The notes under the pieces are model-generated. The model was not told the DNA's origin. It made no database searches and saw only the letters and a program-made list of their open reading frames with translations. From Dugong dugon (Eukaryota > Chordata > Mammalia > Sirenia > Dugongidae), in NCBI GenBank assembly GCA_030035585.1, contig CM057472.1:88967601-89031600 (forward strand): a DNA stretch of 64,000 nt, in the 5' to 3' direction. Of the stretch, positions 23,751 to 34,555 are shown one piece after another (the stretch's first letter is position 1; each line of letters starts with the position of its first letter). The translations under genes were made by a program, and so were the position numbers.

Positions 23751-25160
23751 AAAAATATTGGTACTAGAAGTGTTCCTAGAAACAGACCATCAAACATAGT
23801 ACTTGAGGGTTAATTTGGTCATTCTGGGGTTTGCTTGAGTGTTGAGCTACTTCCCAATGGGAAATGGATTGCCATGACATGCAGTGCCATATGCTTAATC
23901 AAAGTATCACTTGTGATTGATTGTGGTAAAATGCCGACTGAAGCAAATGCCTTGGGAGACCAAGTTGCTGCTGCCCTTCAGCATTATGGTAGTAAAAATG
24001 GTGATAAGGACTGTGCTGTGGGATAATTTTTCTGAGTGCACTGGAACAGTGACAAAGAGAAGATAAGGAATCCCGTGGGACTGGAATCTATAGTTGTTCA
24101 ACCAAGGAGGATGGCATAGAACTTTGGAAAGGGCCAAATTTATTGATGTGGATTCACTTACAAGTGTTTCCAGGTTTAACATGTTAACTTGAATTGATTC
24201 TGACAGTTTACTTTGGTAAATGATACTTGGACTCTGGTAGCCTGCGTTTAATTAGATTAAGATGCCAGAACATCCCTGACAAAATGTAGAAGAAAGAATC
24301 CAAAGATTTAAGGAGATAAGAATGTTGGAGTACATTTAACATATGTGACCTTCATACACACCCCATTTCTATCAATCCACATTACATTCATTGAAAGAGC
24401 TCAAAGGACACTCTCTTTACACTGACAAGGAGAGAACCAGAATCTTGGTAAAGCTCTCTAGTTGTCATCCTTTCTACATCAGGTACACTGCCATTTAGGT
24501 GAGATTTCTTCAATGTTCAATGGGACCCTGCAGTTGCAGAGACAATGTGGATACATTTACCATAATAGGTAGCAGGAATAAATTGGTTATCAGAATGTTT
24601 TGACCTACAGGAATCCTTGGCAGTGGCAAACTTATTACAGTGTCTCTAGGAATGAAATACATGGGTAGTCCACTAAAATGTTACTTGATCAATAAAATAA
24701 GAAAAACTCAGTGTCCAGTAGAAACCTGATAGGCGTTGACACAATGTAGTATCATAACCTCTCGCCTAGCTTCTTTACAGAAACCTAGAATCTCTTGATT
24801 AATGGGGAGCCTGGTTCCTTTGGGGGTAGACCTTGCTACACTGCCGCTCATATACACTATGAAGCTTCCTTCAAGCATTCTCCAAAGGGAACTGTGGACA
24901 TTTATTAGTGTGACTGTGCTGTGAGAATATTTGGGGATTGCTACACACTTGTTTTGAATTGATTCTGACTTCTGTGAATCTTAAATGCGACTTGGTCCAC
25001 CAGTCATATAGGTGTATGGTTATGTAGTAAATGCAGTTTACCGTGTGCTGGGGAAAGATGTAAGACGGAGATACAATTTTGGAGTTATCAGAATATAGGT
25101 GGTATTTAGACCATGAGACTAGATGAGATCACCAAAGAAGTGGTATAAATAGAGAAGAGT
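23751..25160 (+). mobile_element. Possible ERV-L/MaLR-like internal region
   Basis: Starts 'tattggtactagaagtg', similar to the segment that follows the LTR in ERV-L and MaLR elements ('tttggtgc.agaagtggg', compare 27541). The following 400 bp looks like decayed coding sequence, including the open piece 23835-24026. No LTR pair, protease, RT or integrase motif is visible. The extent to 25160 is a guess from even texture. Confidence 0.3.
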
Positions 25161-25276
25161 GACTCAAAGAGCCTGTTGCTAAACACCTTCTTTCCTTTTC
25201 AGTCTTTGACTATTTAGCTAAATAGAGTATGTTGTTACAAAACTGTAGTTACGAACGTGCTCTCCCAATGGACCAT

Positions 25277-25482
25277 TTAACAAGTTGCCATTGAGTTGAT
25301 TCTGACTCATGGAGACCCCATGTGTGTCAGAGTAAATCTGTGCTCTATAGGTTTTTCAATGGCTGATTTTTCTGAAGTAGAACTCTAGGCCTTTCTTCCA
25401 AGGCACCTCTGAGTGGGCTTGAACCTCTGGCCTTTTGGTGAATAGCCAAGCGCGTTAATCGTTTGCACCACCTAGTGACACC
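25277..25482 (-). mobile_element. AfroSINE, 'aggcctttcttcc' variant
   Basis: Reverse strand; tail 'gccattgagttgattctgac', middle 'caatggctgatttttctgaa' and 'ctaggcctttcttccaaggc', head 'tagccaagcgcgttaa'. The middle differs from the other AfroSINE type (18835). Confidence 0.88.
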
Positions 25483-25699
25483 TATGCGCCATTTAGGCTT
25501 TAATTTATTCAATTTTTATAAATTATACCCCTGTGTACCAGCTAGCTGATATGAGCTTTTGATCACAAGAAAGAGTTTGTGGATAATTCAGCCCTTGTTC
25601 AAGCTACTGCAATAAAAACTCTTCAAAGAGTAACTCAACTGATTATCAAGAGAACTCAAGCAGCAAAACTTCTAATATACACATAATTTATGCCAGTGA

Positions 25700-25880
25700 A
25701 CTAAGAAATAATGATAGTAGCTAACATTTACTTGAGTATTTTTTATATACCAGGCATTGTTCTCAGTGCTTTATGCATATTGTCTCAATTAATACTTACA
25801 TCCTAATGAAATTGATGCTATTAGTTATTCTTATTTTATACAGAAGAAATTCAGGCACAGAGACAGTAAGTTTGCAGAGT
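25700..25880 (-). mobile_element. MIR SINE
   Basis: Reverse MIR: 'gtagctaacatttacttgag', 'ccaggcattgttctcagtgc', 'ttcaggcacagagacagtaa'. Confidence 0.85.
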
Positions 25881-25889
25881 AAGTGGCAG

Positions 25890-26510
25890 AGAAGAGCAGA
25901 GCATGCATAGAGACAGAGATACACCCTGGTGTGAATTTCAGCCTTGCCACTTACTAATGCCCAGTTTCCTTGTTGGTAAAATGTTGTAAACTGCCATCAA
26001 GTTGACCTCTGACTCATGGCAACTCCATGCACAAGGGAACAAAACACTGCCTAGTTCTATACCATCTCCATGATCAGTTGCAGAGCAGACTACTGTGATT
26101 CATAGGGTTTCCATTGGCTGATTTTTAGAAGTAGATGGCCAGGCCTTTCTTCCAAGGTGCCTCTGAGAGGATTTTCTTCCTAGTCCATCTTAGCCTGGAT
26201 TGTCTGCTGAAATCTGTTCAGCATCATAGCAACGTAAACCTCCACTGATAGACAGGTGGTAGCTGCACATAAGGTGCCTTGGTCGGAATTGAACCCAGGT
26301 CTCCTACGTGAAAGGCAAGAATTCTACCACTGAACCGCCACTGCCCCCCTGCTGGTAAAATAGACACCTGTAAAATAAATACTATAAAATAACAGTCCCC
26401 GTTCACAAGGCTGTTGTATGTCTTAGATGATACAATGCATGCGAAGTTCTTAGCACAGTGACTGGCACAAACTAAGTGGACAATAAATAATAGCTGTAGT
26501 AATTATAATA
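25890..26510 (+). mobile_element. MIR SINE interrupted by another SINE
   Basis: Forward MIR: 'ttgccacttactaatgccca' before, and 'agcacagtgactggcacaaa' after, the insertion at 25983-26352. Confidence 0.75.
25983..26352 (-). mobile_element. tRNA-Gly-headed SINE with AfroSINE/RTE tail
   Basis: About 370 bp. On the reverse strand the first 70 bp resemble tRNA-Gly: box A-like 'GGCGGTTCAGTGG' and box B-like 'GGGTTCAATTCC' with tRNA spacing. A body follows, then the 'aggcctttcttccaaggtgc' block and the 'gccatcaagttgacctctga' tail shared with AfroSINE. Flanked by TGGTAAAAT (25974-25982 and 26353-26361), inside a MIR. It is too diverged in the stems to be a tRNA gene. Confidence 0.8.
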
Positions 26511-27507
26511 CTTGTAATACTTTCAAGTCATTATTACCCTGAGTCAATTACTTGAAAGTAAAATGTTTCCAAATCTCGTAATCAAAAATTAGTTTATATC
26601 ACTTCTAAATATTGGACATTTAAGAAGCATGGGAACTTAATATTTATTAAAATGCATACTGATTTTCCACTGAAAGTGTTGATCTATACCGTCACTAAGC
26701 ATATTAAGACAACTCCTAATTTTCCTTAAGCAATACACAGAGAGAAACACACCTAATATTTTAATCCAGTGACAAATGTGTTCACCACATGAGTATTATT
26801 TGAGTATTGGCATTTGACTCCTTGATCAACAAACAATCACTGCTTTACTTTGCTCAGTTCAACCAACTCCCATTTCTTTCACTTTTCTCAGTACATGTGA
26901 TAAACGGCCCCACTGCAGTGTGCTTCACAGGGTAACTGTGAGGTTGCCAAGGCACACACACACAAAGTCTTACCAGGCAGAGATGAGGAGAAGGGTCATG
27001 CAGCAAGGCTGCCTATGACGTTCTAGAATTCTTTATGAGTAAGGAAAGCTTGAAGGCTTGCTCTCAAATACAGTTAACCCCATGGCAACTTTTAGTGTTA
27101 GTGCTTCCCTCCCCAGACACCTCATCATAACCAAAGATTATAGGCTATGCATTTAGATAAGGTGGGGTCCATGGGCTTGCCACATGCCCTTGCACACCAC
27201 ATGACAAAATTAGCCTTGCTGTCTGCCAATTGCATCTCTGCCCACCCACATTCCAGCTAAGGATTAGTGCGGTGACCTTCTCTAATTAAATGGTACAAAT
27301 TCCTGTCTGGAGGCTTATACTGAGTTGTAGATACCAATCATATGACTGTAAGAAGATACTCTAAGCTGTTAGCACCAGGCAGCTGGAGAAGGAAACCAAG
27401 ATAGGAATCCTTGTTCTATAAAGTCATCCTTGGCTCTATCATTGTAGCAGTACAGAACTGGAAACACTGTCTAGACTTGTAAGAAAGTAAAGAGTATGTG
27501 GCTATTG
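26511..27507. other. No feature recognised
   Basis: Mixed AT-rich then more balanced sequence (26860-27500). It may include an old LTR, but I cannot find its ends. Confidence 0.45.
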
Positions 27508-27879
27508 CCACTTGTCTTAGGCTGGGTTCTCTAAGACAATTTGGTGCGGAGAAGTGGGGGTGCTGTTCTAATAAGTACCGAAAATGTGGAAGTGGTTTTG
27601 GAATTGGGTAATGGGTAGAGGCTAGAAGAGTTTTAAGGTGTCTAAGAGTAAAAGCCTAAATTGCCTTCAAGAGACTGCTGGTAGAATTACATACCACAAA
27701 GGCAATTCTGGTGAAGGCTAAGAAGGAAGTAAGGAGAGCTACAGAGAAAGTCTCTGTCGTCTTAGAGAATACATGTGAGCAACAGAATATTGCTGGAAAT
27801 TAAATGTGCTTCTGGTGAGGCTTTAAAGGAAAATGATGAACATGTGATTGGACAATGGAGGAAGGGTCATGCTTTTTAT

Positions 27880-28422
27880 GCAGTGGCAAAGAACTTATCT
27901 GAATTACGTTCAAATGTCTGATGGAAGATAGAACTTGTAAGTGATGAACTTGAATATCTGGCTGAGGAGATTTCTAAGCAAGATCATAAAGGGGTCGTGC
28001 AGTTTCTCCTTGCCACTCAGAGTAAAATGCAAGAGGAAAGAGATGGACTTAAAAATGAACTGTGCAAAATGAAAACAAAACTTAAAGATTTGGAAAATTC
28101 TATTGTACAAACTAAAGACATGTATCCTAGAATATTCACCAAGGATGTGGCTACACAATCTTTTGTTAAAGAGATTAAGCCTGTGGCTGATGGATCTAAC
28201 CAACTACCACGGCAGAAAACCCATCAGCTCAGACTGAAGAGGACGGAGAAACGAATAAAGAAAAGAACACTTGTGTCCCGCTTGGAACTCTACGAGCAGG
28301 AAACAGACCAAAGGAGCTACATCTGTTTTCCTCCAAGAAATGAAAAGGGCCATCACTGGAGCAACTCAGAGATGAGCAGAACTGTTGGAAGGAGCACAGG
28401 AAGTAGGGCTGCATTGATTTGA
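27880..28422 (+). pseudogene. MaLR gag-like remnant
   Basis: MaLR elements carry only a degraded gag-like gene. The open stretch 27997-28422 encodes a charged, helix-prone N-terminal half (coiled-coil-like, rich in Lys and Glu) and a basic C-terminal half. The frame upstream ('LAEEISKQ' near 27965) matches MaLR internal sequence, but a stop at 27919 interrupts it. Antisense frames here are shadows. Not a host gene. Confidence 0.55.
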
Positions 28423-28429
28423 AAGAGTG

Positions 28430-28790
28430 GAGTCACAGCCTACAAAGTTTAGGAGTCAGATCTTCACCAACTTGGTTCCAAAGTGTGGGGCTACCATTCA
28501 CAAGTGCCAGGAGGATAGGCCACTGCCCAAAGCTGATGGGGCAGGGCTGCCATGCCCAAGGGGCAGAAGAGCGGGGCTTCTTGGGGCCAAAGGATGGAGT
28601 CATCACTCATATGGACTAGGAGAATGGGGCCACCCAAAGCAGAGGGAGCAGAGTTGCCATCCCAGTGGGCCTGAAAGGCGGAGCTGAAGCTCAGGGTCAA
28701 GGGGCTCCCACCCAAAATCCAGAGGACACAGCCAACACTCAGAATCTGGAGGGCAGGGCCATTGCCCAGACGGTCCAAAGAAAAACGGAT
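28430..28790 (+). repeat. GC-rich imperfect tandem repeats in MaLR internal region
   Basis: Five to six diverged units of about 55-65 bp containing 'gcagggctgccat' or 'gcagagttgccat' variants. Such GC-rich repeats are usual in MaLR internal sequence. The overlapping forward and reverse frames are repeat-driven. Confidence 0.6.
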
Positions 28791-29155
28791 TATTTTCAAG
28801 CCTAGAGAACTAATGTAAATTGTTCTGCTGGGTTTTGGACTTGTTTGGTGTTCTTTATCCCTTCTTTCCCTCCAATTTCTCCCATTTGTAATGGAAATGT
28901 CTACCTTGCACCTATTCCACCGTTGTACTCTGGAAACAGATAACTTGTATTCTAGATTTCACAGGTTCACAGATGAAGAGAAATTTTGCCCCAGGATGGA
29001 ACATGCCTAAAGTCTCACCCATATTTGATTTAGATTATTTGGAAGATGAGATTTTTAACTTGGAATTGATTTAAGACTTTTGAGATGTTGTGATGTTTTG
29101 AGAACGTGTTTCGCATGTGGGAAGGACATGAATTTCTTGGGGTCAAGCAATGGAA

Positions 29156-29538
29156 TGTTATAAATTGAATGTGTCCCCCTAAAACATGTGTTGTAAATCC
29201 TAACCTCTATGCCTGTGATCATAATCTCATTTGGGAATGAGTCATCTTTATTACGTTAATTAGACAGGATTAGCATTGGGTGTGTCTTGAGTCAATCTCT
29301 TTTGAGATATAAAAGATATTAAACGAACAAGTGAGAGAAAGCAGAGATGGGGGGAGAGAGATGCTAAGCCACATGAAGACTGCCTAGAAGCAGAAACTCA
29401 AAAGAGACAAGGACGTTCCTCCAGAACCAAAACCCTGAATTCAGACTTCTAGCTTCCTAAACTAGGAGAAAATAAATGTGTTTGTTAAAGCCACCGACTT
29501 GTGGTAGTTTGTTATAGCAGCACTAGGTAATTAAGTCA
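29156..29538 (+). mobile_element. MaLR 3' LTR
   Basis: TGTTATAAATTGAATGTGTC start and 'aattaagtca' end, with 'aggagaaaataaat' (poly(A) signal) about 29465 and 'gacttgtggtagtttgttat' near the end. Preceded by the purine tract 'gggaaggacatgaatttctt'. 383 bp. Confidence 0.8.
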
Positions 29539-29655
29539 CCACTTGTAACCATCAGTTGATTCTTAAGTACCTACATGGAACATGATTTTACTAACTTTAG
29601 CCTCTTCTTGGAAACAACTTAGAATCAGAGTTGGAAAGGCACTTAGTGACCCTGT

Positions 29656-29700
29656 ATTCTAGAACAGACTCAATGGCACCTAACAACAACATTCTAGAAC
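29656..29700 (-). mobile_element. Ultra-short RTE insertion (25 bp) with duplication
   Basis: ATTCTAGAAC occurs at 29656-29665 and 29691-29700. Between them lie 25 bp that match the last bases of the RTE 3' end ('ggcacctaacaacaac', as at 17793-17808). Strand note: the inserted bases read in the RTE sense on the + strand; the call marks a 5'-truncated RTE tail. Confidence 0.7.
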
Positions 29701-30060
29701 TACCACCTTTTTGCATTAAGTTTATTGCCCCGGTCATCTGCATTTAGAATCTAACCCTTCACTTGCCTGTCTCTCCAATGATGCCCCCTCTCACCCACAC
29801 AAACACAGAGCCCTCAATACCAGTCAGCAATAGTGTTATGTCTCTCTTATTGATTGACTCTTCCATTCATCATAAGGAGTGTGTACAACTCTCTACACTC
29901 CTTAAATCTGCAGCCTTCCCCACCTGCCTACTTCTTTTTAGTTGGTGACTTCATCCCCTACATCACAGAGAAAATTGAAGCCATTTGTTTCAAGCTACCT
30001 CACCTTTCCAACAGCAAACCTACAAAAGTATGAAATTGGCACATACAGTATTCTTCAACA
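29701..30060 (+). mobile_element. L2 LINE, part 1
   Basis: L2 coding-region texture ('ctctccaatgatgcccc', 'catcacagagaaaattgaag'), continued at 31057 after the LTR insertion. Confidence 0.55.
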
Positions 30061-31056
30061 TGAGGGATGGCTGGTCTCTCTATTTGTCTCCCAAAAATAC
30101 GTGCTGGATCTTAACCCATATATCTGTGGATGTAATCCTGTTTGGAAATAGATGTTTCTTTGTTATGTTAATTGGATCATAACCAAGTAGGGTGAGTTCT
30201 AAACCTAATCACTTCTGAGTTTTAAATAGAATAGATTATACACGGAGATACACACACAGGGGAAGAGAGATGACATGTGAAGATCATCCACAAGCAAAGG
30301 AAGACCAAGGCTACCAACAAGAAGGAATTGACATGGCTGAGACCCTGTGCAGTACAATTAATTACTTTTGTGTGTGGCCTTTCTAGCCATGATCTTGGCA
30401 ACTCCCACTCAAGTGATTGTGTGATAGGTAATTGTGGCCTACCAAGGGGATTGGTCAGTTTTGCCTTGAAAGAGAACTAATTCCAGAGCAGGAGGAGGAA
30501 CCCAGGACCAACAAGGAAGGAGAGAACAGCATGAGACTGCTTGTGGTGGGCTTTCTGGCCCATGGAGAGAGAAAGCAGAGTGCCTTTGGGCAGAGAATGA
30601 GGGCCAGGAAGAGGTGTACCTGCAAGCATGGCTGAGGAGAAGCTATCCTGATGGAAGAAATGTATCCTGAGTGTTTTTGAGCATGATTTGTAACTGTTAC
30701 TTCCCTAATAAACCCCATAATTGTGAGTATGGTCTGTGAGTTCTATGTGGCCATTGCAATGAATTATTGAACCGAGTAGACAGTGCTGTGGGAGGGATAG
30801 TTGGTGTCAGAATTGATAGAGATGTTGGAGACAGGAGGCATGTCTAACCTCCATTTCATAGGAATCAGCCTTGGGCTGTTGATCTTGGTTCCCCTTCCCC
30901 CTTGTGGGGTTAGAGGAGGTCAGACACTGCCCCCAAACCATTTTTACACCCTGATTTGGACTTGTAGCCTCCAAAACTGTGAGAAAATAAAGTCCTATTT
31001 TTTAATGCCATCCACTTGTGGTATTTCTGTTACAGCAGCACTAGATAATTAAGACA
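30061..31056 (+). mobile_element. MaLR LTR carrying a nested LTR
   Basis: The 5' part (30061-30347) has 'tctcccaaaaata' and 'cctgtttggaaata'; the 3' part (30949-31056) has 'gatttggacttgtagcctcc', 'gagaaaataaag' and the 'gcagcactagataattaaga' end. The two parts join across the insertion at 30348-30948. The outer LTR is about 395 bp without the insert. Confidence 0.75.
30348..30948 (+). mobile_element. Nested LTR element (family not named)
   Basis: 601 bp beginning TGCAGTACAA and ending TTTTTACA, flanked by an exact 5-bp duplication CCCTG (30343-30347 and 30949-30953). An AATAAA lies near 30710. The piece 'ttggtgtcagaattgat' at about 30802 resembles a primer-binding segment, so part of an internal region may be included. 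5-bp duplications fit class III LTR elements. Frames inside it are not genes. Confidence 0.65.
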
Positions 31057-31560
31057 CTCCACCTATACAATGGGTCCTCTATTCTGCCTTCTCAAACTCC
31101 TACCCTATGAATTTCACCATCTCATTTCCTTTTCAAGCTTTTCATCTTTGCAGGCTCCTTGCCATCAACATTTAAGAATTCTCAAGTTTCTCTTTTCTTA
31201 AAAAGAAAAAAGTCTCCTTCAACTCTAATTTCAACTTAAGCTAGCTGTATTTAATTATTTATTTTTTGTTCATAGTCAAACTACTCATAAGATCCATTTA
31301 CAGTCTCTCTCTCCACTTTATTAGCTCCTTATAATCTTGTCCTCCTCCCCACCACAAAATCCCCTGAAACTGCTGTTGCCAAGGTTACCAATGACCTCTA
31401 TGTTACCAAATTTAATTGGTCTATCGCCACTTACTTGACTTGTCTGTGGTACGCAGCACACCCCTTCCTGATTGAACCATTCAATGACAGATCCTATTTT
31501 TTCCTCCTGATATTCTCATGACATGATGATAAACAATCCATTATTTTCTTAATTATTAAA
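31057..31560 (+). mobile_element. L2 LINE, part 2
   Basis: Contains the L2 reverse-transcriptase segment 'gttaccaatgacctctatg' and 'cttacttgacttgtctgtgg' in decayed form. Confidence 0.65.
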
Positions 31561-31629
31561 ATCATAGAGTTGGAAAGGACTTTGACTTTTCATTAATTTT
31601 TAAAATTAATTTATATGGAATATATAAAG

Positions 31630-31845
31630 AAGCAGTGTAGACAGTGAAAAAGTCCTTAAATTCTGAATCATCTATGCCAACTACTAGCTGTGTGACCTCA
31701 GGTAAATTAGTCAACCTCTCTTAGCCTCCAATTCTTTATCTGTAAAGAAGAGATGATAACACCTAACTCACATGGTTGTGAAGAGTAAGAGTAAATGATA
31801 GTATTTATAAAGCAACTGTCATAGTAATTGGCAAATATTGTTAAC
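31630..31845 (+). mobile_element. MIR SINE
   Basis: 'ctagctgtgtgacctcaggt', 'ctccaattctttatctgtaa', 'cacatggttgtgaagagtaa' follow the MIR order. Confidence 0.85.
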
Positions 31846-31997
31846 ATTTTACCACAGTAACTCCTGTTATTATTGCTGTTAGGTGCTGTCAGGTCAGTTC
31901 CAACTCACTACAACCTTCCGTATAACAGAACAAAACACTACCTGATCCTGTGCGATCCTCAGAATCATTGCTATGTTGGAGCCCATTGTTGCAGCCA

Positions 31998-33083
31998 CTA
32001 TGTCAATCCATCTTGTTGAGGGCTTCCTCTTTTTCCATGACCCTCTACTTTACCAAGCATGATGTCTTTCTCCAGGGACTGGTCCCTCCTGATAATATGT
32101 CCAAAGTATATGAGACGAAGTCTCGCCATCTCCACTTCTAAGGAGCATTCTGGCTGTACTTCTTCCAAGACAGATTTGTTCATTCTTCTGGTAGTCTGTG
32201 GTATATTCAATATTCTTCACCAACACTGTAATTCAAATGCTTCAATTCTTCTTAGGTCTTCCTTATTCATTGTCCAGCTTTCCCATGCATATGAGGTGAT
32301 TAAAAATACCATGGCTTGGGTCAGGCGCACCTTAGTCCCCAAGGTGACATCTTTGCTTTTGAACACTATAAAGAGGTCTTTTGCAGCAGATTTGCCCAAT
32401 GCACTGCATCGTTTGATTTTTTAACTGCTGCTTCCATGGGCTTTGATTGTGAATCCAAGTAAAATTAAATCCTTGACAACTTCAGTATTGTCTCCATTTA
32501 TCATGATGTTTCTTATTGGTCCAGTTGTGAGGATGTTTTCTTTATGTTGAAGTGTAATCCATACTGAAGGATGTAGTCTTTGATCTTCATCAGTAAGTGC
32601 TTCAAGTCGTCTTCACTTTCAGCAAACAAGTGGATATCTTCATATCACAGGTTGTTAATGAGTCTTCCTCCAATCTTGATGCCCATTCTTCTTCATATAG
32701 TCCAGCTTTTCAAATTATTTGCTCAGCATACAGATTGAATAAGTATGGTGAAAGGATACAACACTGAAACACACCTTTCCTGATTTTAAACCATGAAGTA
32801 TCTCCTTGTTCTGTTTGAACAACTGCCTCTTAGTCTATGTACTGGTCCTGCATGAGCACAATTAAGTGTTCTGGAATTCCCACTCTGCAATTTTTATCCA
32901 TAATTTGTTATGATCCACATAGTCAAATGCCTTTGCGTAGTCAATAAAACACAGGTAAACATCTTTCTGGTATTCCCTGCTTTCAGCCAAGATCCATCTG
33001 ACATCAGCAATGATAACCCTCATCCTCTTCTGAATCCGGCTTGAATTTCTGGAAGTTCCCTGTAGATGTACTGCTACAACCAT
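31998..33083 (-). pseudogene. RTE reverse-transcriptase remnant
   Basis: Open pieces 32862-33083 ('CFIDYAKAFDYVDHNKLW', RT block with one catalytic Asp), 32217-32399 ('AKDLFIVFKSKDVTLGTKVR', connection region) and 31998-32210 ('RLIYFGHIIRRDQSLEKDIM', C-terminal region) follow the order of BovB-type RTE proteins. The YADD box region near 32655 is disrupted by a stop and substitutions. The enzyme would have copied RTE RNA and probably AfroSINE RNA. Non-functional. Confidence 0.8.
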
Positions 33084-33433
33084 TTTTGAATGATCTTCAG
33101 CATAATTTTACTTGTATGTGATATTAATGATATTGTTCAATAATTTCTGCATTTGGTTGGATCACCTTTCTTTGGAATAGGCATAAATATGGATATCTTC
33201 CAGACTGTTGGCCAGTGAGCTGTCTTCAAAATTTCTAGGCATAGATGAGTGAGAACTTTCATCATTCATTGCATCTTTTTGTTGCAATATCTCAACTGGT
33301 ATTCTGTCAATTTCTGGAGCCTTGTTTTTCACAATGCCTTCAGTGCAGCTTGGACTTCTTCCTTCAGTACCATCAGTTCTTGATCATATGTTACCTCCTG
33401 AAATGGTTGAATGTCAATCAGTTCTTTTTGGTA

Positions 33434-33476
33434 ACAAACCAAAAACCAAACCCATTGCTGTCATTTCCAACTCATA
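33434..33476 (-). mobile_element. AfroSINE tail fragment inside RTE
   Basis: 'aaccaaacccattgctgtca' followed by 'ttccaactcatat' is the AfroSINE tail; the homologous RTE position at 46455 lacks it. No clear target duplication. Confidence 0.5.
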
Positions 33477-33888
33477 TGTATATTTCTTCCATCTTCTTTT
33501 GATGCTTCCTGTATCAATCGATTTTTTGCCCATGGAATCCTTCAACACTGCAACTCGAGGCTTGAATTTATTTCTTCAGTTCTTTTAGCTAGAGAAATGC
33601 CAAGTGTGTTCTTCTCTTTTCGTTTTCTAACTCCAGGTCTTTGTACATTTCATTATAATATTTTACTTTGTCTTTTCAAGCCACCCTTTGAAATCTTCTG
33701 TTCAGCTCTTTTACTTCATCATTTCTTCCTTTCACTTCAGCTACTCTACATACAAGAGCAAGTTTCAGAGTCTCTTCTGATACCCATTTTGGTCTTTATT
33801 TTCCTACCCTTACAGATTTCAAGAAAGTTTTATATATTATACACATATGCATATATATGTATACATATATATACATATACTTGAATAT

Positions 33889-34397
33889 TGTCTTAGTTAT
33901 CTAGTGCTGCTGTAACAGAAATGCCATAAATGGATGGCTTTAACAAAGATAAATTTATTTTCCTCACGGTAAAGTAGGCTAGAAGTCCAACTTCAGGGTG
34001 TTAGCTCCAGGGGAAGGCTTTCTCTGTCAGCTCTAAAGGAAAGTCCTTCTCATTAATCTTGCCCTGGACTAGGAGTGTCTCTGCACAGGAACCCCTGGTC
34101 CAAAGGACATGCTCTGCTCTCGGCACTGCTTTCTTGCTGGTATGTGGTCCCCGTGTCTCTCTGCTTACTTTTCTGTTTTATATTCCAAAATACTTTGGCT
34201 CAAGACACATTCCAAACTTGTACATTGAGTCCTGCCTCATTAACGTAACTGCCACCTATCTCCCCTCATTAACATCACAGAGACAGGATTTACAACACAT
34301 CAGATGACCAAATGGTCGGCAATGACACAATACTAGGAATCATGGCCTAACCAAATTGATACACATATTTTTTGGGGACATAAATGAATCCATGACA
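33889..34397 (-). mobile_element. Solo MaLR-type LTR
   Basis: 509 bp. Read in reverse it starts TGTCATGGATTCATTTATGT and ends CTAAGACA, matching the LTR at 14524-15035. AATAT flanks both sides (33884-33888, 34398-34402); the flanks are AT-rich microsatellite, so the duplication alone is weak evidence. The frame at 34059-34307 is inside the LTR. Confidence 0.8.
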
Positions 34398-34445
34398 AAT
34401 ATACATATTCAAATATATATAGACATATTGTATGTATATATGTGT
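34398..34445. repeat. TA-rich microsatellite
   Basis: AT/ATAC repeats on both sides of the LTR (also 33838-33888), suggesting the LTR landed in one microsatellite. Confidence 0.75.
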
Positions 34446-34555
34446 GCATTTAAATAAGTAAGAGCCGTAGTGATACTGCTTATTTTGCCAAATATCATCA
34501 TGAAAAATATTATTTATATAGCACAATATTTTACAAAATATATTTTAACAACAGA

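Larger units (their letters stand above)
27513..29538 (+). mobile_element. MaLR provirus remnant with collapsed 5' LTR
   Basis: Internal region from 27539 ('atttggtgcggagaagtggg', a MaLR start, then 'ttttggaattgggtaatggg') to 29155, followed by a 3' LTR. A 26-bp stretch bounded by TGTCTTAG and CTAAGACA (27513-27538) sits where the 5' LTR should be. CCACT occurs on both sides (27508-27512 and 29539-29543), consistent with the 5-bp duplication of this class. Confidence 0.75.
31873..33830 (-). mobile_element. RTE-clade LINE (BovB-related), about 2 kb
   Basis: Reverse strand, 3' end at 31873 (complement of 'gttaggtgctgtcaggtc'), closely parallel to 44889-46760. It contains RT and downstream coding regions in broken frames and lacks the endonuclease half. 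A short AfroSINE-like segment sits at 33434-33476. Confidence 0.85.

Noticed and set aside
26280-26350. tRNA-Gly-like sequence as a functional tRNA gene
   Set aside because: It is the head of a SINE with a duplication and RTE-like tail, and its stems are diverged.
28419-28799. Overlapping Gly/Pro-rich frames on both strands
   Set aside because: Produced by GC-rich imperfect repeats of a MaLR internal region.
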